Source: Timema cristinae (lineage: Eukaryota; Arthropoda; Insecta; Phasmatodea; Timematidae). Taken from it: DNA of 64,000 nucleotides. A model generated the notes under the pieces. The model was given only the letters and a program-made list of their open reading frames with translations. It did not search any database and was not told the origin of the DNA. Location of the stretch: contig JBCFYV010000100.1 in assembly GCA_039000515.1 (NCBI GenBank), positions 55,365,433-55,429,432 on the forward strand, read 5' to 3'. This document shows positions 43,655-55,072 of this stretch, in pieces (position 1 is the stretch's first letter; each line of letters opens with the position of its first letter). The position numbers were made by a program, and so were the translations under genes.

Positions 43655-44339
43655 TCAGGATAGAGAGCTTCAACAAGAATACACCTTTGGAAATCTTTGA
43701 GATATGGTGATGAAGGAGAATAGAGAGGACAAAGTTACTGTCAAAAGTCGGAGTACCTAGGGGTTAGAATCAGGATCTGGAAAGGAAATATATTTTGTTT
43801 ATTATATAGTATTACACTATATACTATATAGTTAGAAATTAGGTCGAGGATCTCCATGGCCGAGGAAGACTTCAACAAGAAGAGATTACTGCTGACCAGA
43901 CAGTTGAGTTTGGAGTTGAGGAAGAAATTGATGAAATGCTACATTTGGAGCAGAAACTTGGACTCTTAGGAAGATGAAAAAAAAAAACTTGGAGAGCTTT
44001 GAAATGTAGTTCTGGAGAAGACTTGAGAAGATCAGGTGGACAGACAGACAGACAAGGTGACAAATGAACAAGTCCCGAGAAGAATGGGTGAGAAGAGAAC
44101 CATTTTGGATGTGATTCTTCGGTACAAAGCGAACTGGATCAGACACATCCTTAGGAGGAACTGTCTTCTGCACGTCATAGAAGGAAAGGTTGAGGAAAGA
44201 GGAGCTTAGGAAGGAGGAGGATTCAAATATTGGATGACTTGAAGGAAAGAAGAAAATTCTTGGAGTTGAAGAAAGCAGAAGACATTGGCGGTCTAAGCTC
44301 ACTGACAAAAGGATTAGACCGGTCGTAAGACAGAACACC

Positions 44340-44375
<36 letters not shown>
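43655..44375 (+). mobile_element. LINE tail, type L3x (ANWIRHILRRNCLL peptide) with AAT tail
   Basis: Reads ILDVILRYKANWIRHILRRN and CLLHVIEGKVEERGA, the C-terminus common in arthropod LINEs, then TGGATGACTTGAAGGAAAGA and GACCGGTCGTAAGACAGAAC before AAT repeats. A shorter copy is at 61455-61632. Stops and shifts make it dead. Confidence 0.78.
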
Positions 44376-44382
<7 letters not shown>

Positions 44383-44771
44383 TATATAGTAGGTTTCTGG
44401 AAGGAAAACAATCTTTCCATGTGGTTATTATTTAGAAATTTGGATTGTATTCCTAAAAGTGAACAGTTCTGATAATCTCCAACTTCAACTATCACAACTT
44501 TTTGTTTTATTAGGTTTTTGTTACAAGAAGACACTTAACCTCATCAGATCAACAATTTTTTTTTTCCGTCTACACGTAACAGTTTTACAAACACTTCTTC
44601 ACTGTTGATGTCAGCAGTTTTACTTTCTCGTCTAGTTGCGACCTTTTTTTTTCCTGTCGAACCCAGGACAACACTCGTATTTAGATCAGGTGTCGATTTC
44701 TCTCTTGTTTCTCTAAGAATTAATAACAATACTACTTTTTGTTTATTTTGTTTATCTGAGGTATTAGCCGG

Positions 44772-45165
44772 CCCCATGATGTAGTGGTATTTGCACCTGG
44801 CTATAAGCCTAGAAGTCTCGGATTCGATTCCCGGCTGGTACTTTGCATATTTTTCACCATCACTCTCATACTCAGTATCACCCTCATACTCACTATCACC
44901 ATCATACTCACTATCACCATCATACTTACTATCACCATCATACTCAGTATCACCCTCATACTCACTATCACCATCATACTTACTATCACCCTCGTACTCA
45001 TCATCACCTCATCTCATCAGGACATGAAGATCCTCCACAGAAAGGATGTACTACTATTAGTACGTTCTGGAGTCCCCTGGACAACGGTACATTAGTACAT
45101 CAGTACTGGCTGATATTTCCACTACTGGGCTACGAGTGATGTACCACAGACGCCAATATTAGTAT
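44772..45165 (+). mobile_element. SINE-4 copy with short VNTR
   Basis: Head CCCCATGATGTAGTGGTATT (A box region) and CTCGGATTCGATTCCCGG (B box), VNTR 44859-45012 of 8-9 units, then the common 3' end. Confidence 0.83.
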
Positions 45166-45217
45166 CATTACTATTATTATCTGAGATAATTAACGCGCAC
45201 TTTCTGAACCGACTGAT

Positions 45218-45219
45218 TA

Positions 45220-45253
<34 letters not shown>

Positions 45254-45462
45254 ACCCCGTCTTACCACCCGTTCGGGTTATACGCACTTACGCTAATGTG
45301 TAATGGTAGGGTGATTGTGAGATGAAATGAAGGACCTACAGTTTAACGTGGGATCCGAACCACGGTGGAGGCCTGGCATTCCACACATTCACAAGATGTC
45401 TTGTCAGAGGTGAAGGAAGGGTTTGGTAATCAGATAAATCTGTGCCGGGACCGAGGATTGGA
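45218..45462 (-). mobile_element. SINE-2 family copy, head truncated, with ATT tail
   Basis: (ATT)n, then tail complement CCACCCGTTCGGGTTATACG and body, ending at GGACCGAGGATTG. Confidence 0.93.
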
Positions 45463-45489
45463 CTGATTATACCAACACACGACTTATAA

Positions 45490-45850
45490 ACTAACGTAAA
45501 TCTAGAACAGACACAACAGCGAGTCCCCCATCCGTTATTTTATCACTTTGAATTGATAAACCCACATTTTACCAATGATAAATACTTAAACATCCAGGGA
45601 ATCGAACCCAAGACCCTTAATTCAGTAGGATGACACGCTACGGACTCATATAAGGTGTACTAACAATTCAAATGCTTGGGCTATGCGGCGTAAAATATGC
45701 ATTCAAAGTCACTGGCACAACATTCAGTCCCCGGCCGTTAATTTATCATTGTGAAATCGTAAACGATAAATTTTTCGGCTATACCGGGATTCGAATCCGG
45801 GAAATTTGGCTCAATAGACAGATACGTTTTCGACTGAGCTAAGGTGTTTG
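45490..45850 (-). mobile_element. Two SINE-6-like tRNA-headed fragments in tandem
   Basis: GGGAATCGAACCCAAGACCC (45598) and CGGGATTCGAATCCGGGAAA (45785) are B-box complements, each preceded by a diverged common body (CCCCGGCCGTTAATTTATCA). Confidence 0.55.
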
Positions 45851-46140
45851 ATTATTTGACTTACTATTATCCAAAAATATGTTATGGTTGGTAGATCTGA
45901 GATATTTCACGATCAACCTGAAATCAGTCGTGTTCACGTGGGTGTACACGTGCCACAGTTTGGGAACCACTGTTTTTGAAAATATAATAATAAATGGAGA
46001 ATAGCTAAAAATGATAAAATGTTATTATTAATTTTAAATATCCCAAAATTTAGAATATATATTACGTAGAGTAAGCGTATAGATTATATATATTGTTCAG
46101 ATGACAGATTTTGTAAATTTTGGGATATTAAACATTATTA
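45851..46140. other. AT-rich interval with a hAT-like right terminus
   Basis: ACAGTTTGGGAACCACTG at 45956-45973 looks like a hAT end. Its partner was not found. Confidence 0.3.
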
Positions 46141-46955
46141 TATAATATACAGGGTGTTCCTGGGTTAAATGGCTAAACTTTTGAGCAGTGGTAATGGAAC
46201 GTAATTCTAAACAAGATTATAAAAAAAAAAATTCAATAATTTGTTAAAAATTGTCTAATTAAAAAGCTAATTAAAAAGTTGGCTTCGAGGTGCATTAGGA
46301 CCCCCTTCCGTCCACTTATGTTAAAAATGTCAGATCTCTGTGGGCCGTAGATTTGGATGGGCATCGCACACAAACAAACAAACGCGTCATTTTATTATTA
46401 TAATATATATTTTATTTATTTTGTTCAAATTGACGTTCTACAGCCCGGAAATAAGCGTTGCACTTTTCAATGACAGAATGAGTGGCTGACCGTCATTGTT
46501 AAACTGTTGTTTCATCGCGCGCTTGTGTTGTCCTTTGTTGTAATGATTGAAGGTCATTAACAGGCCCTTCATACACTTTTTACTTGCGAGCTCCTCACAC
46601 GAAGATATCTGATGGCGTTAAATCAGGTGAAGGCAGAGAACAGGCCTCAGGTCCAGCAAGACCGACCCATCTTCAAGGAAAATTAATATTAAGTCATTAA
46701 CGAGGACCTCTGCAGAAAAAACATGTTTTCGATTAGTTTTTTTATGCTATTGGCGAGAAAAGGAAGTTAAATCGAGCAACTCTCCAAAATATATTTTGAG
46801 TTAGTTTTTTTGATCTCACTACTACTTCCAAAAGTTTGGTCTTTTAACCCGGGAACACGTATTTATGTAGTGTTAACAAAAATAATAGCCAATTTAGCTG
46901 AATAACGAATAGTTTTAAATTATATCATAATATTGTTAAAATTAATTTGTCAAAA
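46141..46955. other. Repeat-like region starting TACAGGGTGTTCC
   Basis: The TATACAGGGTGTTCCTGGGT start is typical of ends of arthropod dispersed repeats. The interior shows no kept frame. Confidence 0.35.
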
Positions 46956-46956
46956 G

Positions 46957-47237
46957 GTGACCTGGTGGTCTAGGGGTAAGGTGTCAGACTTCTGTGCTGG
47001 CGGCCGGGGTTCAATACTCGGTACCGGCACAGATTTATCTGATTGCCAAACCCTTCCTTCACCTCTGACAAGACATCTTGTGAATGTGTGGAATGCCAGG
47101 CCTCCACCGTGGTTCGGATTCCACGTTAAACTGTAGGTCCTTCATTTCATTTCACAATCACCCTACCATTACACATTAGCGTAAGTGCGTATAACCCGAA
47201 CGGTTAGTAAGACGCGATGCTAATAATAATAATAATA
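46957..47237 (+). mobile_element. SINE-2 family copy with AAT tail
   Basis: Head GACCTGGTGGTCTAGGGGTA, B box GGGGTTCAATACTCGG, tail ATAACCCGAACGGTTAGTAA, AAT repeats. Confidence 0.94.
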
Positions 47238-48060
47238 CTTTGTCAAAAAAAAGCATTTTTATATAAATAAGTGGTTTTGAAGAATTAATTTTCACAAACC
47301 AAGACAATTTAATAAAAATGGTTATTTTATATGCGATATTACATATGCTACTATTTATATGAATGGATGGATTTTTTTTAAATATCGATATGTTTTATAG
47401 CCATGCCATCAGAAGTACTTGAAAAAAAAATGGCCGACTTTTTTATTTTGCTAAATCTTTAATCAATAATGTAATATTTTATACATGCAAAAATAAATCG
47501 GATATATTTTAAAACATGTATTTTAAACAGTGAAATATAATATTTAGTTTGGCACTTCAATTTAATTACTTATAATAAATTACAAAAACTTCTGAGGGCC
47601 TTAGAGAGTACAAGGTTTCATATTAAACTTCCAGTTCGGAAATTAATTAATAATGTTTCACTTAAAGCTCATTAGAGGTAAAATTAGATTAGCAATTTAT
47701 TGCACAGACATTATTAATTTAAGCACATCAATAAATCTTATCTTTACATTATTATTAACATAATCTAAATGTATCAAAATAATTTAACTTTCTTTATTTT
47801 ATTTGTATATATTGACTAATTAGCTGTTTCGCCAATTAATTTAAATGAAATTGTATATCCATATTGACACAATAATAAAATTTAATTAAACTGCATGGTT
47901 TTGAAATACATGCTTTTAATATATTTTTACAATGAGTTGATTAGTTCTTAATTTAAATTTGGTCTCTTTTGTAACACAGCTCTACAAATATCTGAAGGTT
48001 CATCAGTGAATAGTAGACAACTTAATTGGATTTAAAGTGATTATAATTTTTCAAAACTAA
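47238..48060. other. AT-rich intergenic, nothing recognised
   Basis: No gene, tRNA box pair or tandem repeat seen. Confidence 0.45.
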
Positions 48061-48061
48061 A

Positions 48062-48350
48062 CATAAGATGGAAATGAAGGCGAGTTAAGGTAAGTATTTT
48101 TTAAGTTTTATTTTTATAACAAGCCATTTTGGTCATGATAAATGAAATATTGCTCCAATAGAAACATGGACTTTAATTTTCTTCACACGTTGATATCAAA
48201 AGTTGTTAAATATCTGTCAAGGGTGTCCTGGAATTTAATGACAACTTCTTCTATTCATATAAAAAGTTTCTCATCTAATGTTTCTATGCTCATGACAGAT
48301 ATTCAACAATTGTTGATATCAACATGTGAAGAAAATTAAAGTCCATGTTT
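48062..48350. mobile_element. M3-type MITE, right end truncated
   Basis: Contains GGGTGTCCTGGAATTTAATG and the fold GACAGATATTCAACAATTGT as in other M3 copies. A 5'-truncated SINE-2 begins just after. Confidence 0.65.
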
Positions 48351-48357
48351 ATATTGT

Positions 48358-48598
48358 ATGTGTTGGGGGTCCGGGGCTCAATCCTCGGTCCCGGCACAGA
48401 TTTATCTGATTACCAAACCCTTCCTTCTCCTCTGACAAGACATCTTGTGAATGTGGGGAATGCCAGGCCTCCACCGTGGTTCGGATCCCACGTTAAACTG
48501 TAGGTCCTCCATTTCATCTCATAATCACCCTACCATTACAAATTAGCGTAAGTGCGTATAACCCGAACGGGTAGTAAGAACCAGTGCTAATAATAATC
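48358..48598 (+). mobile_element. SINE-2 family copy, 5'-truncated
   Basis: Begins GTGTTGGGGGTCCGGGGCTC and ends in tail ATAACCCGAACGGGTAGTAA. Confidence 0.93.
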
Positions 48599-48637
48599 AC
48601 ATACAAAAAATGTTATTATTTCATAAAGTTTATTATT

Positions 48638-48928
48638 ACTACTATTATTATTGTTATTATCACCGCGTCTTACTACCCGTTCGGGTTGTACGCACTTACA
48701 CTAATGTGTAATGGTAGAGTGATTGTGAGATGAAATGGAGGACCTACAGTTTAACGTGGGATCCGAACCACGGTGGAGGCCTGGTATTCCTCACATCACA
48801 AGATATCTTGTCAGAGGTGAAGGAAGGGTTTGGCAATCAGATAAATCTGTGCCGGGACCAAGGATTGAACCCCGGACCCCGAGAACAGGAGTCTTGATAC
48901 CTTACCCCTAGACCACCACGTCACCTAC
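48638..48928 (-). mobile_element. SINE-2 family copy with ATT tail
   Basis: (ATT)n, tail complement TACTACCCGTTCGGGTTGTA, ends AGACCACCACGTCACC. It lies about 90 bp upstream of copy D exon 1. Confidence 0.94.
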
Positions 48929-49020
48929 AGTTTCTGTTCATCTTTTTTTTTTCAGATAAACATTTTTTCCCATTAAAAATAAATTTAGAAACATAAATTT
49001 TTGAAGACTACCCCTTCGCT

Positions 49021-49087
49021 ATGAGGACTTCAAGGGTTGGCTTCGCGTTGCTGCTGGTAGCAGTTGGTGTTCACAGTTCTTGTTATG
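49021..49087 (+). CDS. Copy D exon 1 (signal peptide)
   Basis: Donor ATG|GTACGC, phase 1. An acceptor-like T-rich tract plus CAG at 48953-48955 suggests an upstream 5' UTR exon. Confidence 0.82.
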
Positions 49088-52000
49088 GTACGCAAAATAT
49101 ACTTCACACTTATAAGTACAGTCAAATTCTTGAAACATGTAGAATATTCTCGCGTCATTTGGAACACCACGTGACTGGAAAATAAACACATTATAGTTCC
49201 TATTCTCCGGTGTCGTGTTGTGGAATGTTGCCAGAGTAAGCGGAATTTATTTGTGGGAGAACATATCACAGGTACAGTTGTAACAGGCTCTGCTTACCCT
49301 GCCAACACTATAAACACGTCACTGGTTCATTTGCAGGTGTCAGGAACGCAATAGTCTGTGTTACTGTCAACGGAAGATCAAGATTCGAATCCCGTTCGGG
49401 TGTAATGAAAGTCTTATTTCTTCTAAATGGTTTCATTATCTTCCTTTACGAGTAACCTTCCTCATTCCTATTTAACTATCGTAATAAATGTATGCATATA
49501 ACCTCAACTGACACTTATTTGCGTGGAGGGAGAGTGGAAAACCATTATGGAAAACTAACCTCAGCACACCCGATCGAACCTCGATATCCTTTATCATCGG
49601 CAGTCAAACGTACTGCCAGGGTAGCGCGTTAGACCATGCAGCGGGTGTGGGCCTTATTGCCTACATGGTGTTACAAGGGGGTAGGGCGGGTACGTCACAA
49701 GTGTTACGTAACACACAATTTCAAACTTAAATTCTAATGTTGACCAAAAAAAACCCACTTAATTATTGTAAATGTTTTCACCGTTAGTAACAATAGCAAA
49801 AGTACCTTCTGTCACAATACATTGCGTGGTTACCCCGAGCAACTATTTTATTTTGCTTCAAACCAACAGAACAAAATTATTAATTATATTTCTCCCAACC
49901 AAATTTTTAATAAAATAAAAAACTAATACCATTTCTTTTTTTAATTTCCGGCTTCTATGTACACATGTTGATAACTTCTGATTCTGAGTTGTATTAAAAT
50001 CTGAGTCATTAATAATTAATGCATTTTTTTATGTTTTTATTATATTTAATTTATTTGAGATATTCAACGTACACTTTCAAAATCAAATGATTATGTCAGC
50101 ACACGAGGATTTCTATGAGCGAGAACGAAAGGTTCCTAACCAATTTTGTCCGGGAAAGGTATTTTCACATACTTTCCAGGGTTTCCACAATCTACATGGG
50201 AGATCGACGACTTTACTTAACCTCCGAAGGAAGTTGTGCTACGGTTTTTTTTGCGCTCAATAAAAATCCGTCCACATCGGCTGGGTTTGAACCGACGAAC
50301 TTCGGGTCCTGGGGCGAGCATTTTATCACAAGACCACTGAGGTTGACTTTTTGGATGTTAAAAACTACGAAACACACGGGGGAAGGGTAAAGGGGACAGG
50401 AGGGGGGGGGAGGGAGAATCATTTAAGGAGCGGCAGAAGGGAACACGATTAATTTTACATTTTTTTTGATAGAATATGAATTTTTTGGCAAAAACAAATC
50501 AAATTATCTTCGGTAGAAACATAAGAGTTTAGTTTTCTGCACATGCTAAAATCAACAGTTGTTGAATATTTGTCTGTGAAGGGTGTCCTGGAATTTTGTC
50601 AAAACTTTTTAAACGAAGAAAAAAAAGCTGTCATTAAATTCCAGGACACCCTTCACAGACAAATATTCAACAACTGTTGATATCACCGTGCGAAGGAAAT
50701 CAAATTCTAGGTTTCTACCGATGAAAGATTTGATTTATTTTGACCCAAAATAATGTAATGCTATAAAAACTGTAAAATTAATCGCGCTCCCTTCTACCGC
50801 ACCTTAAGAAAAAAGTGTCACGTGCTATATGAATCATCCCTAAGGCTAGGCGGGGGGGCAGGGGGGTTCTTCAACATATCAAGAGCAAGAGAAAAGTCAA
50901 AGCCACCTTGGACTGACTTTGTGTTCTGTTCTCTCCTTGTCTAGAGAAAGTGTTCTCTCCTTGTAAGATACATTGTTCTCTCCTTGTCTAGAGAAAGTGT
51001 TCTCTCCTTGTCTAGAGAAAGTGTTCTCTGCTTGTCTAGAGAAAGTGTTGGACCTGAGGAGGAGTGAGATTGAGAGGGCTCTGGAGGTGATGAGGGTGGT
51101 ACTCCCTTCTGGGGCCCAGGAGCAGGGTATACCGCCCCTCGACCCTCTATTCATACGTCACATAGACATCGACTTCAAACATGGCGACCACGGGTGAGTC
51201 GGAGAAAAAAAAACACAGCCTGATTTCAACAAACGTATCGCAGGTTACATAATGATGAGTTACATACCCTGTACTCATCATAAAATATGGTTTGGAAAAT
51301 TAAATCTCTTAGATTACAAAAGGCAGGACATGCAGTGCGAATGGGAGAATCTAGAACCGTGTTCAGAGTAATGACTGGTAAACCCAATGGGAAGAGAACT
51401 TTAGGAAGAGCTAGGATGTAATGAGGCGGACTGGATAAAACTAGTTCAAGATGGCGTTAGAGTGTAATGAGGTGGACTGGAAAAAACTAGCTCAAGATAG
51501 GGATAGATGACGTACTTCTGTACCCATTTTCCGAGTTCTTAATGTCTTTGAGCAAGTAAATCACTAAGAGCAGTTTTATCTTTTGTACGGTACATGTTTA
51601 TCACATATTAAAAGACACTTTGTACAATACATGCTTATTACATATTAAAAGACAAATTGGAGATGTTTGTTACATAGTTAAAGGAACCCTATACATTTGT
51701 TTGTTGAAGAGTTAAAGGCACCCTGTATATATGTTTGTTGAAGAGTTAGAGGCACCCCGTATATTTGTTTGTTGAAGAGTTAAAGGCACTCTGTATATTT
51801 GTTTGTTGAAGAGTTAAAGGCACCCTGTACATTTGTTTGTTGAAGAGTTAAAGGCACCCTGTAAATTTGTTTGTTGAAGAGTTAAAGGCACCCTGTACAT
51901 TTGTTTGTTGAAGAGTTAAAGGCACCCTGTACATTTGTTTGTTGAAGAGTTAAAGGCACCCTGTATTATTGTTTGTTGAAGAGTTAGAGGCACCCTGTAT

Positions 52001-55000
52001 ATTTGTTTGTTGAAGAGTTAAAGGCACCCTGTATATTTGTTTGTTGAAGAGTTAAAGGCACCCTGTATATTTGTTTGTTGAAGAGTTAAAGGCACCCTGT
52101 ATATTTGTTTGTTGAAGATTTAAAGGCACCCTGTATATTTGTTTGTTGAAGAGTTAAAGGCATCCTGTATATTTGTTTGTTGAAGAGTTAAAGGTACCCT
52201 GTATATTTGTTTGTTGAAGAGTTAAAGGCACCCTGTAAATTTGTTTGTTGAAGAGTTAAAGGCACCCTGTATATTTGTTTGTTGAAGAGTTAAAGGCACC
52301 CTGTACATTTGTTTGTTGAAGAGTTAAAGGCACCCTGTACATTTGTTTGTTGAAGAATTAAAGGTACCTGTATATTTGTTTGTTGAAGAGTTAAAGGCAC
52401 CCTGTATATTTGTTTGTTGAAGAGTTAAAGGCAACCTGTACATTTGTTTGTTGAAGAGTTAAAGGCACCCTGTACATTTGTTTGTTGAAGAATTAAAGGT
52501 ACCCTGTATATTTGTTTGTTGAAGAGTTAAAGGCACCCTGTATATTTGTTTGTTGAAGAGTTAAAGGCACCCTGTATATTTGTTTGTTGAAGAGTTAAAG
52601 GCACCCTGTACATTTGTTTGTTGAAGAGTTAAAGGCACCCTGTATATTTGTTTGTTGAAGAGTTAAAGGCACCCTGTATATTTGTTTGTTGAAGAGTTAA
52701 AGGCACCCTGGACAACGTGATGGTGTCCAAGCTGGCCATGTTCGTGGTGGACAACCTGGGGGTCGAGTGCGAGAGGAACCTGTTCAAGGTCGACTTCCAT
52801 CTCATGTTCCCATACCTATTGGTGACAGGGGTGTACAATGTGTCCGGCGAGTCCCGGGGACACAGCAAGCTGTACGGGGATGGGGGATTCTCGTGAGTGG
52901 ACGCAAGGATAGCGTGCCTGTACATGAAAGGGAGGGCCTTCATTATTTGTTCGGGTTCGTCTAAGCTAAATAGCTTAAGATGGGAGTGTAGGGGACGGGA
53001 GTTAAGGTCAGTGTTTTGTCGGTTTTTATCTCAAAACTTTTTTGGAGAAAATTAATAAAATATGGCTCCAGTAGAAACCGAGGGTTTAATTTTCTTCACA
53101 TGGTGATATCAACAGTTGTTAAATATCTGTCATGAGCGTAGTAGCGTTAGATGAGAAACTTTTTTCAACGAAGAGAAAAAGTTGTCATTAAATTCCAGGA
53201 CACCCTTGACAGATAATCAACAACTGTTGATAACACCACATAAAGAAAATTATTCTCTATATTTATACTGGAACAATATTTGATTAATTTTGACCCAAAA
53301 AAAGTTTTGCTATAAAAACTGCAAAAAAAAACATTGCCATTTTAACACGTACCCTACACCAACACGCTAAGTTGAATCTCTCTATATGATCGACGCAATT
53401 GATAGAAGACGGTAAGATCGCCTTGGTTTTAGTCAACCAGTGTAACAGTCGTGTTGAGCGGGTCTACCTCGTGTACCCCTACTCAAAGTAACAGTTTATA
53501 TAAACATGAACATTCACTCGTTAGTGACAAACTAATTCACGATCTTCTCTTTTTCACCACTCATATTTTTCATATATATATATATTTATATAAATTCTTT
53601 CCACACAGGTCTATAATAGTTCCCTTTTTTATAGCACCGCGCCTTACTACCCATCCGTGCGATAAGCCTATGTACTAATTTCGCTAATGTGTCAGGGATT
53701 AGAAAAGCTTAATTTAGAGGAAGTGCACCCACATTTGCGTGAAGGTAGACTAATATACCGTCTAGTAAAAACCACCCTCAGTGCACCCAAACGGGATCGA
53801 ACTCCAATCTACCCTGTCTTCGGCATTCTCAATCCATTGAGATAGTAAACGCCTTAGACCAAGCGGCCACCGAAGCGGTTAGTTCACTTTTTATTAATTG
53901 CTTAAAATTTATTATATCAAGTCAAAATCTTGATAGTTTTTTCGAGATTTTTTTTAATAAATACTCACCTTTCTCAAAATCTCTCGAAAACACCAAAATG
54001 GATTCAAGGGATCGAAAATTTAGAGCACCCCATGAAGGACGAGTAGTGTGTAATTTAAAAGAAATGTGCCACATTTGGTTAGAAGGCAGAATGAGAAAAC
54101 GGTTTGTGATGCATAATCCTCAGTAGACCTAATCTGGAATTCAAACCCTAAACTTCCCCCGGGATAGGTTAAACCCTACAATCACCAGACTATGAACGCC
54201 CTTTTTACGAAACCATTTAACTATATTTTTGTTTAAATGTAGCAGATAAAAAGATGTACATTTTAAAATTAAAACTAAAAAAAAAAACTTATTTTAATTT
54301 CCAAAATACACTTTGATGAGATTTTTAGTTTGAGCGTAGTTTTTTTTAGCACCCGGTTAATCGGACTTTTTTTTTTTTTTTTCCAGTTTGAACTTGGTCG
54401 ACAGTAAACTTGTAGGTGACCTGAACTTTGACTCGCCGAACGGGAATGACATCGTGGCCAAGAATGCCAACATAAGATACTATATCGACAAACCGTATTC
54501 CAAGGTTGGCAACTCTGGTTTTTAGCATATTTTAATATTTAAGACGTTGCCTACTTGATGAAAAGGGCTATATCTTAAAGGGGGGCACCTCGTTAAACCA
54601 GATATTGCCGCTCAGACGTTCAACTTTAGCGCAATATTTGACTCTGAGATGATTTTTTTTTTTTCAAATTATGGTTCACGCTAAAATAAATTCGAAATAC
54701 TCCAACAGAGATATTTGTTTTCTTAACAACCTTATAGTAGTTTTTTAAATATAAGGGAGACCTGGTGGTCTAAGGGGTAAGGTGTCAGAATTCTATGTTG
54801 GGGGTCCGGGGTTCAATCCTTGGTCCCGACACAGATTTATCTGATTGCCAAACCCTTCCTTCACCTCTGACAAGACGTGTATATCAACTTGTGAATGTGT
54901 GGCATGCCAGGCCTACACCGTGGTTCGGATTCCACGTTAAACTGTAGGTCCTCCATTTCATCTCACAATCACCCTACCATTACACATTAGCGTAAGTGCG

Positions 55001-55030
55001 TATAAACCGAACGGGTAGTAATACGCGGTG

Positions 55031-55072
<42 letters not shown>

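Noticed and set aside
43886..44338. 150-residue minus-strand ORF (and the similar one at 61415-61627)
   Set aside because: Antisense of the LINE tail carrying the NWIRHILRRN peptide. Similarity between the two is explained by the repeat.
44543..45139. Short ORFs around the 44.8-45.1 kb repeat
   Set aside because: They lie across SINE-4 and its VNTR.
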